Of a DNA stretch of 64,000 nt, positions 1 to 9,869 are shown one piece after another. The stretch's first letter is position 1; each line of letters starts with the position of its first letter. Position numbers and translations under genes: made by a program. This DNA comes from Brachyspira murdochii DSM 12563 (GTDB taxonomy: Bacteria; Spirochaetota; Brachyspiria; Brachyspirales; Brachyspiraceae), in contig NC_014150.1 in the NCBI RefSeq assembly GCF_000092845.1, positions 2,417,510 to 2,481,509 on the forward strand, written 5' to 3'. The notes under the pieces were generated by a model. It saw nothing but the letters and a program-made list of their open reading frames with translations. It searched no databases and was not told the DNA's origin.

Positions 1-483
1 GATATTATGATACATGATTTGGATATTGTAACTTCATTAGTAAAAAAGCCGGTTATAAAATTTTCTGCAAGCGGAAAGAGAATAAGAACAAAAAATGAAG
101 ATATAGCCAGTGCATTATTAGAGTTTGAAGATGAAACTATAGCTACAGTAAGTGCAAGCAGGGTTACTCAGGAAAAAATCAGAACATTGGCTATAAGTAC
201 AGAAGAAGCATACTTTTTATTAGACTATGCTACTCAGGATATAACTATACATAGACAGGCAGCAAGTCAGAGCAATATAAAAACTTCTATAGGTATAAAC
301 TATAAACAGGAATCTATTATAGAAAGAGTATTTATTCACAGAGATAATCCTTTAAAATTAGAAGACGAGCATTTTGCTAATTGTATATTAGGTAAGGATA
401 AAAGATTTGTTTCTATAGAAGATGATGTTAATACTATCAAATTAACAGAAGCTATATTAAAAGAGATAAAAAAGACTTGGTAA
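1..483 (+). CDS. Gfo/Idh/MocA-family oxidoreductase, C-terminal part (5' end outside window)
   Basis: The frame is open from base 1, so only the last ~160 residues are present. The opening DIMIHDLDIV matches the H-D motif found at the start of the C-terminal substrate domain of Gfo/Idh/MocA NAD(P)-dependent sugar or inositol dehydrogenases. It is followed by the usual beta-sheet region (ALLEFEDETIATVSASR) and a C-terminal helix. The NAD-binding Rossmann half lies upstream of the window. The substrate cannot be told from this part. The gene ends 120 nt from trpA and converges with it. An in-frame ATG at 7 is internal, not a start. Confidence 0.75.
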   Translation, partial: DIMIHDLDIVTSLVKKPVIKFSASGKRIRTKNEDIASALLEFEDETIATVSASRVTQEKIRTLAISTEEAYFLLDYATQDITIHRQAASQSNIKTSIGINYKQESIIERVFIHRDNPLKLEDEHFANCILGKDKRFVSIEDDVNTIKLTEAILKEIKKTW

Positions 484-602
484 ATAGTTTATAATAAAAT
501 ATCTGATTTTTTTATATTATTAATAATAAATTAAATATTAACAAAATTATTAATATATATAAAAAAATCATGATAATTTATTTTTAATTATTAATATTTA
601 AT

Positions 603-1376
603 TTATTCATTCATAGCATTTTTCATATCTCTCACATACTCTCCTATATATTTTGGCGAATTATTTTCATATTTATCGCAAAGTTTTATTATTGCACTTC
701 CAACTATGACACCATCAGAATACTTACTTATATTTTTAGCCTGTTCTGTTGTTGATATACCAAATCCAACTGCCGCAGGTATATTTGTATTTTTCTTTAT
801 TAAGTCTACAATTTTAGCAATATCTGTTTCTATTTTTTGACGAACTCCTGTAACTCCAAGCGATGATACGCAGTACACAAAACCTGATGCCTCTTTTGAA
901 ATTTTATGTATTCTGTTTTCTGAAGTAGGAGCTATTAAAGAAATTAAATCAATATCATATTTTTTGCAAAATGGCTCAAATATATTTTTCTCTTCGAATG
1001 GTACGTCTGGAAGTATTAATCCGTCAATATTTATTTCTTTTGATATGGATAAAAAATTTTCTATATCATAAGAATAAACAACATTAGCATAAGTCATAAA
1101 AACTAAAGGTATATCGCTGTTTTTTCTTATTCTTCTAACCATATCAAAAATTTTCTCTCTGGTTACATGATTTTTTAAAGCTTTTTCATTGGCATTTTGT
1201 ATAACAAGACCCTCTGCAGTAGGATCCGAAAAAGGTATTCCAAGCTCTATCAAATCAGCCCCATTTTCAATCATAGAATATATAATATCCTCTGTTAATT
1301 CTAAAGAAGGATATCCGCAGGTTATAAAAGGTATAAATGCTTTTTTATTTTCAAATGCTTTGTATATATTACTCAT
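603..1376 (-). CDS. trpA: Tryptophan synthase alpha subunit
   Basis: 257-aa TIM barrel of normal length that cleaves indole-3-glycerol phosphate to indole and glyceraldehyde 3-phosphate and passes indole to TrpB. The catalytic Glu is E44 in [11 protein letters not shown]. The position of the second catalytic acid (Asp60 in Salmonella numbering) is Glu55 in DPTAEG, a variant I recognise from other bacterial TrpA proteins. The phosphate-binding glycine segment near the C-terminus (GFGIST, GSAI) is present. Last gene of the trp operon; its start overlaps the end of trpB by 8 nt, suggesting translational coupling. Confidence 0.97.
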   Translation of the reverse strand: MSNIYKAFENKKAFIPFITCGYPSLELTEDIIYSMIENGADLIELGIPFSDPTAEGLVIQNANEKALKNHVTREKIFDMVRRIRKNSDIPLVFMTYANVVYSYDIENFLSISKEINIDGLILPDVPFEEKNIFEPFCKKYDIDLISLIAPTSENRIHKISKEASGFVYCVSSLGVTGVRQKIETDIAKIVDLIKKNTNIPAAVGFGISTTEQAKNISKYSDGVIVGSAIIKLCDKYENNSPKYIGEYVRDMKNAMNE

Positions 1377-2553
1377 AAATATTTTCTCCTCTGTATTTAG
1401 CTACTGATGAACAATCCTTATCCCCCCTTCCAGAAAGATTAATAACTATAATATCATCTTTATTCATAGAAGGAGCTTTTTTCATGGCATAATAAACTGC
1501 ATGGGCACTTTCTATAGCAGGTATTATACCCTCTATACGAGATAAATATTCAAATGCTTCTATAGCTTCATCATCTGTAACAGCAACATATTCAGCTCTT
1601 TTAGTATCATGCAAAAAACTATGCTCAGGACCTACACCGGGGTAATCAAGCCCAGCAGATATCGAATAAACAGGAGCTATCTGTCCTTGACTGTCCTGAC
1701 AAAAATATGAACGCATGCCATGAAATATACCTATTTTACCTGTAGAAATAGTAGCAGCTGTTTCCAATGTGTCAATTCCTCTTCCTGCAGCCTCACAGCC
1801 TATAAGTTTAACATCTTTATCTTCAATAAAATTATAAAAAGCCCCCATAGCATTAGAGCCTCCTCCTACGCAGGCTATTATCATACTAGGTAATTTATTT
1901 TCATACTCATAAATCTGTTCTTTTATCTCCTTTGAAATAACAGCTTGAAAATCTCTTACAATAGTAGGAAAAGGATGAGGTCCCATAACAGAACCTAATA
2001 CATAATGCGTATCATCTATTCTTGAAGTCCATTCCCTTAAAGTTTCAGATACGGCATCTTTTAAAGTTGCAGTTCCTGTTTTCACAGAATGCACTTTAGA
2101 GCCGAGTAAACGCATTCTATAAACATTCAAAGACTGCCTTTGTATATCCTCTTCGCCCATAAATATTTCGCATTCCATATCCATTAATGCGGCAACTGTT
2201 GCTGTCGCTACTCCATGCTGTCCTGCTCCTGTTTCTGCTATTACTCTTTTTTTTCCCATTTTCTTTGCAAGAAGTATCTGACCTATTACATTATTTATTT
2301 TATGAGAGCCTGTATGATTTAAATCCTCTCTCTTTAAATATATTTTTGCTCCCTTTAAATTATCAGTCATTCTTTTTGCAAAATATAGCCTTGAAGGTCT
2401 GTTGGCATAATTATTTAATAAGTCTTTTAATTCAGCATTAAAATCTTTATCATCTTTATAATAATTATAAGCCTCTTCCAATTCTAATACGGCATTCATT
2501 AAAGTTTCAGGTATAAACATTCCTCCATGCATACCAAAATATTTATTTCCCAT
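1369..2553 (-). CDS. trpB: Tryptophan synthase beta subunit
   Basis: 394-aa PLP enzyme that condenses indole with serine to give tryptophan. HTGSHKINN carries the PLP lysine (K85), GGGSNAMG is the phosphate-binding loop, and the C-terminal NLSGRGDKD is the conserved end of TrpB1-type proteins. Full family length. It overlaps trpF upstream by 11 nt and trpA downstream by 8 nt, so stoichiometric alpha/beta expression is likely. Confidence 0.98.
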   Translation of the reverse strand: MGNKYFGMHGGMFIPETLMNAVLELEEAYNYYKDDKDFNAELKDLLNNYANRPSRLYFAKRMTDNLKGAKIYLKREDLNHTGSHKINNVIGQILLAKKMGKKRVIAETGAGQHGVATATVAALMDMECEIFMGEEDIQRQSLNVYRMRLLGSKVHSVKTGTATLKDAVSETLREWTSRIDDTHYVLGSVMGPHPFPTIVRDFQAVISKEIKEQIYEYENKLPSMIIACVGGGSNAMGAFYNFIEDKDVKLIGCEAAGRGIDTLETAATISTGKIGIFHGMRSYFCQDSQGQIAPVYSISAGLDYPGVGPEHSFLHDTKRAEYVAVTDDEAIEAFEYLSRIEGIIPAIESAHAVYYAMKKAPSMNKDDIIVINLSGRGDKDCSSVAKYRGENIYE

Positions 2554-3196
2554 TATAAGCTCCTTTAATTATGTTTACTTCATCTATAATACTTTTCATT
2601 TTGTTAAAATCCTTAACTCCATTAACTTCCAATCCGCTTGATAAATCTATGCAATAAGGATTTAATTCCAATGCTTCTTTTATATTATTAATATTTATTC
2701 CTCCTGCCAAAAAATATTTTGTATTAAACTCTTTTTTAAAATTTTTATCATTATCTAATTTGTTTTTTAAAAACTTCCAATCAAAACTATTTCCAGAACC
2801 TGCATTACTGCTGTCAAGAAGAATAAAATCAGATATAAAAGAATGATTAAAAGAATATTCATCTTTTATAGAAATAGCCTTGATAATATCAGCATTAATT
2901 TTTGATTTTAAATTATCCAAAAAATCATTATCCTCTTTACCATGAAGCTGAACTAAATCTATTATATTTTCATTAAATAAATAAGTTATAAAATCAATGC
3001 TGTTATCACGAAACACTCCTACTGCTTTTATAGTATTTTTTAATTTTCTTTTTAATTTATAAGCCAAAGAAAAATCAACCTTTCTTTTACTTCCAGAGGC
3101 AAAAACAAAACCTATATAATCAGCATCAAGTTTATTAGCATAGTCTATATCCTCTTCTCTAAAAAGCCCGCAGGTTTTTATAAGTGAACTTCTCAT
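2543..3196 (-). CDS. trpF: Phosphoribosylanthranilate isomerase
   Basis: 217-aa TIM barrel that isomerises N-(5-phosphoribosyl)anthranilate to CdRP. The N-terminal KTCGL motif carries the catalytic Cys, LVQLHGKE is the conserved mid-barrel strand, and [15 protein letters not shown] carries the catalytic Asp and phosphate-binding residues. Located two bases after the trpC stop in the operon and overlapping trpB. The protein is more divergent and lysine-rich than textbook TrpF, but the motif order is intact. Confidence 0.93.
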   Translation of the reverse strand: MRSSLIKTCGLFREEDIDYANKLDADYIGFVFASGSKRKVDFSLAYKLKRKLKNTIKAVGVFRDNSIDFITYLFNENIIDLVQLHGKEDNDFLDNLKSKINADIIKAISIKDEYSFNHSFISDFILLDSSNAGSGNSFDWKFLKNKLDNDKNFKKEFNTKYFLAGGININNIKEALELNPYCIDLSSGLEVNGVKDFNKMKSIIDEVNIIKGAYNGK

Positions 3197-3198
3197 AA

Positions 3199-3978
3199 TT
3201 AATATCCCATAAGTGTTTTTATTTCTTTTATTTTATCTTTTTGCCTCATTAATTGCTCTCCTATGAGAACTGCATTTACTTTATTTTCTTCTAAAAGTTT
3301 TATATCTTCTCTGCTTTTTATACCGCTTTCAGAAATTGATATTATATTTTCTGGAATAAGTTTTATAAGATCAAATGTATTTTTTATGCTGGTTTCAAAA
3401 GTTTTTAAATTTCTATTATTAATACCTATTATTCTTGTGTTGGAAGAAAGTGCCTTATTTAAATCATCTTCATCATGCACTTCTACTATAACAGAAAGCC
3501 CCAAACTATCAGCAAGTGAAAAATAATCAGCTAATTGATTTTTATCAAGTATGGCAGCTATAAGTAAAACAGCATCTGCATTAATAGCTTTAGCCTCATA
3601 TATCATATATTCATCTATTGTAAAATCTTTTCTTAAAACAGGAATACTTATATTTTTTTTAATATTCTCTAAATATTCATTACTTCCTAAAAAATAATAA
3701 GGCTCGGTTAAACATGATAAAGCACTAGCACCAGCTCTCTCATAATCTTTTGCTATATTAATATAATCAAAGTCATTAGATATAATACCTTTTGAAGGAG
3801 AAGCCTTTTTTACTTCGCATATAAAACTAACACTTTTTTTGATTGAGTTTTCAAATAAAAAATTATTATTATTAGATTTATTTTCTGCTAACTCTCTTAT
3901 TCTCTGTAAAGAGATATTTTTTTTATTAATTTCAACTCTTTCTTTTGTTTTTTCTACTATATTGTCAAGTATTTTCAT
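3199..3978 (-). CDS. trpC: Indole-3-glycerol phosphate synthase
   Basis: 259-aa monofunctional IGPS converting CdRP to indole-3-glycerol phosphate. EVKKASPSKG contains the catalytic lysine, PVLRKDFTIDEYMI and IGINNRNLKTF are family signatures, and ISESGI lies in the phosphate-binding end. Not fused to TrpF, which follows two bases downstream. 21 nt separate it from trpD upstream. Confidence 0.97.
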   Translation of the reverse strand: MKILDNIVEKTKERVEINKKNISLQRIRELAENKSNNNNFLFENSIKKSVSFICEVKKASPSKGIISNDFDYINIAKDYERAGASALSCLTEPYYFLGSNEYLENIKKNISIPVLRKDFTIDEYMIYEAKAINADAVLLIAAILDKNQLADYFSLADSLGLSVIVEVHDEDDLNKALSSNTRIIGINNRNLKTFETSIKNTFDLIKLIPENIISISESGIKSREDIKLLEENKVNAVLIGEQLMRQKDKIKEIKTLMGY

Positions 3979-3999
3979 AATATAAAACCCCGATGATAT

Positions 4000-5022
4000 T
4001 TATGCCAATTTAGCATTGCTTTTTTCTATAAACATATTAAGTTTTTCCATAGCTTTACCGCTGTCTATAATCTCTTCAGCCATTTTTATACCATCATAAA
4101 TACTTTCAGTTTTACCAGCTATATATATAGAAGCCCCAGCATTTAAACATACTATATTTCTTTTAGCACCTTTAAGTTTTGAAGATAATATATCTTTAAT
4201 AATATTAGCATTGTAAGATGCATCTCCTCCTACTATTTCATTTTTATCATAAAATGAGTACCCAAAATCCTCTGGAGAAATATAATAAGTGCTTAATTTG
4301 CCATTATCTGATATTTCGCAAACCTTTGTTTTTGAACTTATAGATATTTCATCTAGCTTATCCATTCCATAAACAACCATTCCCCTTTTTACACCTAAAT
4401 TCCTCATAACCTCAGCCAAAGGCTCAACTAAACTTTCATCATAAACCCCCATAAGCTCCATATTTGCACCAGCTGGATTTGATAAAGGACCTAATATATT
4501 AAATATTGTTTTTATGCCCAATTCTTTTCTAACAGGAGCAACATACTTCATAGCCGAATGATAATTTTGAGCAAATAAAAAACATATATTAATATCGTCT
4601 AAAAGTTTTTTGCTCTCTTCAGGCGTCAGATTGATATTAACCCCCAAAGCCTCAAGAACATCTGCACATCCGCACTTTGAAGATGCAGCCCTATTTCCAT
4701 GCTTTGCTACCGACACGCCGGCAGATGATATTATAATAGCAGAGGCTGTTGATATATTAAAAGAATTAGAAAAATCTCCGCCAGTTCCTACTATTTCAAG
4801 TATATCCATGTCATTTAATAATTTTTTAGAATGCTCTCTCATTACATAAGCTGATGCTGTTATCTCATCTATAGTTTCTCCTTTTAATGTGAGGGCTGTT
4901 AGATATGATGATATTTGTACTGAACTTGCATTGCCGGACATTATTTGCTTCATTGAATATTCTGCTTCATCATAAGATAAATTTTCTTTTTTTGATAATT
5001 TTAAAATAGATTTCTTAATCAT
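4000..5022 (-). CDS. trpD: Anthranilate phosphoribosyltransferase
   Basis: 340-aa enzyme transferring phosphoribose from PRPP to anthranilate. The PRPP loop GTGGDFSNSFNIST (about residues 79-92), KHGNRAASSKCGCADVLEALG and the DE-containing MDKLDEIS segment are all present, and length is normal. Stand-alone, not fused to TrpG. A 163-nt AT-rich gap with a small GGGG/CCCC hairpin separates it from trpG, the only sizeable gap in the operon. Confidence 0.97.
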   Translation of the reverse strand: MIKKSILKLSKKENLSYDEAEYSMKQIMSGNASSVQISSYLTALTLKGETIDEITASAYVMREHSKKLLNDMDILEIVGTGGDFSNSFNISTASAIIISSAGVSVAKHGNRAASSKCGCADVLEALGVNINLTPEESKKLLDDINICFLFAQNYHSAMKYVAPVRKELGIKTIFNILGPLSNPAGANMELMGVYDESLVEPLAEVMRNLGVKRGMVVYGMDKLDEISISSKTKVCEISDNGKLSTYYISPEDFGYSFYDKNEIVGGDASYNANIIKDILSSKLKGAKRNIVCLNAGASIYIAGKTESIYDGIKMAEEIIDSGKAMEKLNMFIEKSNAKLA

Positions 5023-5115
5023 TTTTTATATTCCTTTTTTATTTATTGTTTTTTATTTTTATTTTATTGGGTTTTATTTATTGAATTAATTATTTTTTGA
5101 TAATATTTAACAGAC

Positions 5116-5128
5116 GGGGATTAACCCC
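5116..5128. repeat. Small GC hairpin in the trpG-trpD gap
   Basis: GGGG ATTAA CCCC stands out in an otherwise AT-only gap. No U-tract follows on the operon strand, so it is not a normal intrinsic terminator. It may be a processing or pausing site, or the last hairpin of a degraded GC-rich intergenic repeat like those near 44080 and 55150. Confidence 0.35.
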
Positions 5129-5185
5129 AAAAAGAAGTTTTATTATTTATGAATTCTATATAATATGATATAAGATTAAACGATT

Positions 5186-5770
5186 TCATTTTTCTATACA
5201 CCTAAATAAATTTCTAATAATATCAATACCATTTTCTGTCATAACAGACTCAGGGTGAAACTGCACTCCAAATACAGGATAATCTTTATGCTCTATAGCC
5301 ATAATCTCATCATCATCTGATAAAGCAGAAATCTTTAAACAATCTGAAACTGTATCTTTTTTTGCTGATAAAGAATGATATCTAGCAACTTTAATATTGT
5401 TTGGCAAATCTCTAAATATTAAAGAATTACTATCTATATTTATAATAGAAGTTTTACCATGCATAACTTTAGAAGCATGTACAACTTTAACTCCGAATGC
5501 CTCGCATATAGCCTGATGTCCAAGACATACTCCGAATATTGGTATTTTATTATAGAAGTTTTTTATAATATCAATACATAAACCAGCATCGCTTGGCTTA
5601 CCGGGTCCGGGAGATATTACTATTAATTTTGGATTTAAATGTTCTATTTCTTCTAAAGTTAATTCATCATTTTTTACAACTTTTATATCTTCTATATTGC
5701 TGCAAAACTTTCCAATCAATTGATAAAGATTATAAGAAAAGCTGTCATAATTATCTATTAAAAGTATCAT
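5186..5770 (-). CDS. trpG: Anthranilate synthase glutamine amidotransferase subunit
   Basis: 194-aa class I glutamine amidotransferase that supplies ammonia to TrpE. The nucleophile is C82 in FGVCLGHQAI, and H172/E174 sit in VQFHPES; ISPGPG is the oxyanion-loop signature. It begins at a TAATG junction sharing one base with the trpE stop, so the two subunits are probably coupled. PabA is the alternative, but linkage to all other trp genes supports TrpG. Confidence 0.96.
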   Translation of the reverse strand: MILLIDNYDSFSYNLYQLIGKFCSNIEDIKVVKNDELTLEEIEHLNPKLIVISPGPGKPSDAGLCIDIIKNFYNKIPIFGVCLGHQAICEAFGVKVVHASKVMHGKTSIINIDSNSLIFRDLPNNIKVARYHSLSAKKDTVSDCLKISALSDDDEIMAIEHKDYPVFGVQFHPESVMTENGIDIIRNLFRCIEK

Positions 5771-7224
5771 TAAAAAACCTCCTTTGATATTTCTATTGCC
5801 TTTACAACTGCTTTAGCTTTATTTATGCATTCTAAAAACTCTTTTTTAGGATTACTATCATAAACTATTCCCGCACCGGACCTTATGCAAATATTATCCT
5901 TTTTTTTATATACAAGCCTTATGGCAATACATACGTCCATATTACCAGAAAAATCTATATAACCTATAGCACCTCCGTAAAGCTCTCTGTCAATAGTTTC
6001 TAATTCATTTATTATCTCTAAAGCTCTGATTTTAGGAGCACCTGATAAAGTACCTGCAGGTAATATACTGTCTATAGCATCTATAGCATCTTTATCATCT
6101 CTGATAATTCCTGTAACAGTGGAACTTATATGCATAATATGAGAATAACGTTCTACACTCATATAATCTTCTACATTTACAGTGCCTATTTTACTTATCT
6201 TTCCTATATCATTTCTGGCTAAATCTACAAGCATATTATGTTCTGCTAATTCTTTCTCATCTGATAGCAAATCTTTTTCATTATTTAAATCTTCTTTTTG
6301 AGTTTTACCTCTAGGTCTGCTTCCAGCCAGTGGATAGGTATAAAGTTTATCATTTTCTAATTTTACTAAAGTCTCTGGAGAAGCACCTGCTATTTCTATA
6401 TTATTATTTAAAATATAAAACATATAAGGAGAAGCATTTATAGTTCTTAATACTCTGTAAACATTAAATAAACTTCCGCTTGCTTTGGCTCTTAAAGTAT
6501 TTGAAAGCACAACTTGAAATATATCACCATCTTTAATATATCCCTTTGCTTTATTGACTATATTAGAATAAGCATATTCATCAAACTCATATTCAAAATA
6601 AGACTCTATTTTTAAATCTTCAAAATTATGCTTTTTATCACTTCTTATTATACTCTCCATCTCATCTAATTTATTTAATGCCTCTTTATACGAAGCATCT
6701 AAATCATCAACTTTTACATTAGTTATTAAAATTATCTTCTGCTTAAAATTATCGAAGCATATAATACTTTCAAAAAGCATTAAATCTAAATCAATTATAT
6801 CTTCTTTCTTACTTTCAAAATCAAGCCTTTTTTCACTATATCTGACATAATCATAAGAAAAATATCCTACTAAACCTCCTGTAAAAGGCGGCATATTTTC
6901 TAGTTTCGGACTTTTATAATCTTTTAAAATCTCTCTTATAATCACTTTTGGATTTTCTCTTTTATAGAACTCTCCGTTTATATACACATCATATCTTTTA
7001 CATGTTATATTAAGTATTGGCTCATAACCTAAAAATGTATATCTGCCCCAATTATATTTATCATTAATGCTTTCAAGTAAAAATACTTTATCGCTATTAT
7101 TTCTTAATATTCTCATTAACTCTATTGGCGTTATAAAGTCAGAGTAAATTTCTTTTGATATTGCTGCTCTCTTATAACTAAATAAATTATCTATCTTTTT
7201 TACATCATCTATTGAGGTGTACAT
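5770..7224 (-). CDS. trpE: Anthranilate synthase component I
   Basis: 484-aa chorismate-using enzyme that makes anthranilate with TrpG. The N-terminal LLES element (residues 49-52), which binds feedback tryptophan in the family, is intact, so feedback inhibition is expected. The chorismate-binding domain carries DIFQVVLSN, AGASPETLVKLE and AGTLSGAPKIRALEII. First gene of the operon. ATG at 7224 is chosen over another ATG 4 nt upstream because it continues the frame and has AAAGG 8 nt ahead. Confidence 0.97.
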   Translation of the reverse strand: MYTSIDDVKKIDNLFSYKRAAISKEIYSDFITPIELMRILRNNSDKVFLLESINDKYNWGRYTFLGYEPILNITCKRYDVYINGEFYKRENPKVIIREILKDYKSPKLENMPPFTGGLVGYFSYDYVRYSEKRLDFESKKEDIIDLDLMLFESIICFDNFKQKIILITNVKVDDLDASYKEALNKLDEMESIIRSDKKHNFEDLKIESYFEYEFDEYAYSNIVNKAKGYIKDGDIFQVVLSNTLRAKASGSLFNVYRVLRTINASPYMFYILNNNIEIAGASPETLVKLENDKLYTYPLAGSRPRGKTQKEDLNNEKDLLSDEKELAEHNMLVDLARNDIGKISKIGTVNVEDYMSVERYSHIMHISSTVTGIIRDDKDAIDAIDSILPAGTLSGAPKIRALEIINELETIDRELYGGAIGYIDFSGNMDVCIAIRLVYKKKDNICIRSGAGIVYDSNPKKEFLECINKAKAVVKAIEISKEVF

Positions 7225-7260
7225 ACATTAAACCTTTATATTACTATTAATAATAATACT

Positions 7261-7289
7261 ATTATAAGTAATATATTGCCGGTTGTCAA
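7261..7289 (-). promoter_or_regulatory. trp operon promoter with possible operator
   Basis: On the minus strand TTGACA (7284-7289) and TATAAT (7261-7266) are both perfect and 17 bp apart, giving a leader of only about 30 nt. Nine-base inverted repeats TATATTACT (plus strand 7237-7245) and AGTAATATA (7267-7275) flank the -10 and the start site and could be an operator. There is no room for a leader peptide attenuator or T-box. Confidence 0.8.
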
Positions 7290-7291
7290 TA

Positions 7292-7327
7292 ATAATTTTA
7301 AATTTTTTATAAAAAATTTAAAATTAT
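7292..7327. repeat. Perfect 36-bp AT-only palindrome next to trp -35
   Basis: Bases 7292-7309 are the exact reverse complement of 7310-7327, with no loop. The palindrome starts two bases upstream of the trp -35 hexamer, where an UP element or activator would bind. The rest of this intergenic stretch, to 7605, shows nothing I can name. Confidence 0.7.
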
Positions 7328-7605
7328 CTATAAAAATAGTATATTTTCAGGAATTATAATAAACATAAAGATTGATTTTTAATGATATTAATAAATATTT
7401 CAAAATCTTATCTACGCATGCAAATAGAAATAAAAAATATAGTTAAATTACTAATTCAATTTAAATCATATATAAAATACATTATAATATAATTGACTTG
7501 TTAGAATTTTTAAACTTTATACAATAGTATATTTAAAAATAATTTATTTGAGCATATACTTTTATAGAGAATAAGAAATAATATAGTTTTTAAAAATGTA
7601 TTATA

Positions 7606-8472
7606 TTAATTTCCGAATTTCATTCCTAAATTAAAAGCTATTTCAAAACTAGAAAAACCATATTTTTTAATATTATAATTGTCATAATAACCAACAGGAC
7701 CGCCTCCAACACTTGGATATTCGCTATATATTTTTTTATAATCTTCATAAGACATATTGGCAATATCATAGAATATATCAAAATTATATATTAAACTTAT
7801 GCCAAATAAAAATGCTATTTTTTCATTAAAATAAAAATAATCATCTATCTGAAGTTTTATATATGGTATAAACGGATAATCAAATTTTCTTTTTATATCT
7901 TTGAATGAATATTTTTCAGCTAAATGACTTTTATAATTTTCATCAGCATTATTATTTATTGTATTATAATATTCCCCAGCTAATGCTATTTTCATTCCAA
8001 AACCTATGCCTATATTAAGCTCCATTTTACCTTTATAGTTTGGATTAATATTTTTTAGTAAAGATGTAAGATTAACAGCATATTTGGGCATTAATCCTAT
8101 ATTTAATGTGTGAAAAACTAAGTTCTGACTTGCATTATATATTTTATTACCATAATCATAACCTGTTTTTGCTTTAAATGTAGAAGCAAAATCAAGTCTT
8201 GAATATCCTATTTCAGTTAATATACTTATACCATTATTTTCATTTATATTAAATCTGTATCCGAAATTACCTGTAACTCCAATATTAAAACTCATATCTG
8301 ATTTTGTTGTGTCTATACAAATATTTCTTACAAAGTTCCGTTTAGGATCTACTATATTAGGAAATGTAGAAGTAATGCCTATAGGTACATATATACTAGC
8401 TTCAAATTCTGTAAATGCGGATTTAGTAAATAGTGAAATAAATATTAAAACTGATAACACTATTTTTTTCAT
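7606..8472 (-). CDS. Predicted outer-membrane beta-barrel protein
   Basis: 288 aa. A signal peptide (MKKIVLSVLIFISLFTKSAFT) is followed by alternating amphipathic strands with glycine/aromatic pairs (FGYRFNINENNGISILTEIGYSR, LNIGLMPKYAVNLT, ELNIGIGFGMKIAL) and a C-terminal strand ending FNLGMKFGN, typical of small outer-membrane barrels. SD AAGGAG lies before ATG 8472. It starts 10 nt after the stop of the lipoprotein gene upstream, so the two are probably one operon. The ligand is unknown. Confidence 0.7.
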   Translation of the reverse strand: MKKIVLSVLIFISLFTKSAFTEFEASIYVPIGITSTFPNIVDPKRNFVRNICIDTTKSDMSFNIGVTGNFGYRFNINENNGISILTEIGYSRLDFASTFKAKTGYDYGNKIYNASQNLVFHTLNIGLMPKYAVNLTSLLKNINPNYKGKMELNIGIGFGMKIALAGEYYNTINNNADENYKSHLAEKYSFKDIKRKFDYPFIPYIKLQIDDYFYFNEKIAFLFGISLIYNFDIFYDIANMSYEDYKKIYSEYPSVGGGPVGYYDNYNIKKYGFSSFEIAFNLGMKFGN

Positions 8473-8482
8473 ATAAACTCCT

Positions 8483-9712
8483 TTAATTTAGTCTTATTCT
8501 GAATTTATTTCCAGCTCTATTATTTATTTTAATATTATTATCACTAAATGTAAATACAAGATATATTTCTTTATCATCTCTTTCTTCTGTTATGTTGTTC
8601 AATTTTCTTATAGTGAATAATTTAGATGATTTTTCATCTATATTTATATTGCATATACCATAGTTACTATTTACTACATTTTCTGAACCATCATGATCAA
8701 ATACAAAATATTTTCTTATACTTGCATAATAGTTATTATTTTTATCATTAACTTCAATTGATATTAATCCATTGCATATAGAATTTTGTATAGCTTGTAT
8801 ATTTAAATTTAATATATTATATGAAGTATCAGCATCTAATTTAATAAAATCATCATATTGAATTAAATTGTTATTATCATTATTAACTATATTAATAATT
8901 GATTGCTGATTTATTAATTGAGTATTTTCATCTTTTTTTTCTTCTATTTTTTGATCGGTGTGATAAATTAGTTCATTCGCTACAGTTACTGCTGCTGCAG
9001 CTGTTCCAGCCATACCAATACCAACAACTGATACAGCTGCAGCTCCTCCAATAGCAGCAACAGCAGGTATAACTACCGGTATAAATACTGCTATAGCTAT
9101 TGCAACAATTCCTATAAATGCCCCTATTAATTTATCTAGCCATCCTCTTGTCATTATACTATATGTATTTGGTGAAGATGAACTATTATATTTATCTATA
9201 GATTGCCATATTAATAAACTATTTTTTATTGTGTCTACTTGATATTTTAACTTTGTATCTAAATTTGAAAAGTTATTAGATGTATTTATATCTTTTGATA
9301 AACTAATATCTGAAAAAGTTTCTACTTGATTATCCATATACCATATTATATCATAAGTCTGAGTTTTTTCTCTATATGGAGTAATAGTTCCAACAGCAAG
9401 TTGTCCGTCTTTAAAAACCCTTATCTCACTTGGAAACATGGAGCCATTTTTGTATACCATAGAAATAACAGAACCATTTTCATTTTCTGTTAGATAAGAA
9501 GTGTATTCATTTTCAGCTGTTTTTTTTGAATACATATAGAATCCTTCTGCATTATCCTTCAATTTCATAACTATAGAATCTGTTTTTTCTTCTACTATAT
9601 TATTAGAGGTATCCAAATAAGAGATTTGTAATTCATCTATTTTTTGAGATGTTGGAGATGTAATACTTGCTTTAGAGCATGAATAAAAATTAAATAATAC
9701 TAAAAGTATCAT
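8483..9712 (-). CDS. Putative lipoprotein, 5' end out of frame at a tetranucleotide repeat
   Basis: 409 aa beginning MILLVLFNFYSC; Cys12 looks like a lipidation site, but the n-region with lysines is missing. A well-placed ATG at 9743 (AGGAG 7 nt upstream) starts MKKGKFTYLL and would supply it, but is one base out of frame. Between the two starts lie three TAAG units and a partial one (plus 9713-9727); loss of one unit would fuse the frames. ATG 9712 itself has no close SD. As it stands, the 9743 start gives a 17-residue peptide overlapping 9712, so re-initiation is possible. Residues ~190-245 form an Ala/Gly/Val-rich hydrophobic stretch, probably membrane-associated. No known family recognised. 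Confidence 0.6.
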   Translation of the reverse strand: MILLVLFNFYSCSKASITSPTSQKIDELQISYLDTSNNIVEEKTDSIVMKLKDNAEGFYMYSKKTAENEYTSYLTENENGSVISMVYKNGSMFPSEIRVFKDGQLAVGTITPYREKTQTYDIIWYMDNQVETFSDISLSKDINTSNNFSNLDTKLKYQVDTIKNSLLIWQSIDKYNSSSSPNTYSIMTRGWLDKLIGAFIGIVAIAIAVFIPVVIPAVAAIGGAAAVSVVGIGMAGTAAAAVTVANELIYHTDQKIEEKKDENTQLINQQSIINIVNNDNNNLIQYDDFIKLDADTSYNILNLNIQAIQNSICNGLISIEVNDKNNNYYASIRKYFVFDHDGSENVVNSNYGICNINIDEKSSKLFTIRKLNNITEERDDKEIYLVFTFSDNNIKINNRAGNKFRIRLN

Positions 9713-9727
9713 TAAGTAAGTAAGTAA
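9713..9727. repeat. Short TAAG tetranucleotide repeat at lipoprotein start
   Basis: Three full TAAG units plus TAA (TTAC on the coding strand), between the SD-supported ATG (9743) and the ORF start (9712). The two starts are 31 nt apart; one unit fewer makes 27 nt and restores the frame. Short for a hypervariable tract, but exactly at the frame break. Confidence 0.65.
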
Positions 9728-9869
9728 ATTTTCCTTTTTTCATATAAAAACTCCTAAATAATTTTTAGTAAAAAATTAATGATAAACAATATATTGTATA
9801 ATTTTTTATAGAATCACTATTTATTTTAATTTTAATATAAAAGCAATAAAAAAACAACTATATTTTTTA

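Noticed and set aside
5116-5128. Internal trp terminator
   Set aside because: The GGGG/CCCC hairpin has no U-tract on the operon strand.
7225-7260. trp leader peptide, T-box or TRAP site
   Set aside because: Only about 30 nt lie between the predicted transcription start and trpE, too short for any of them.
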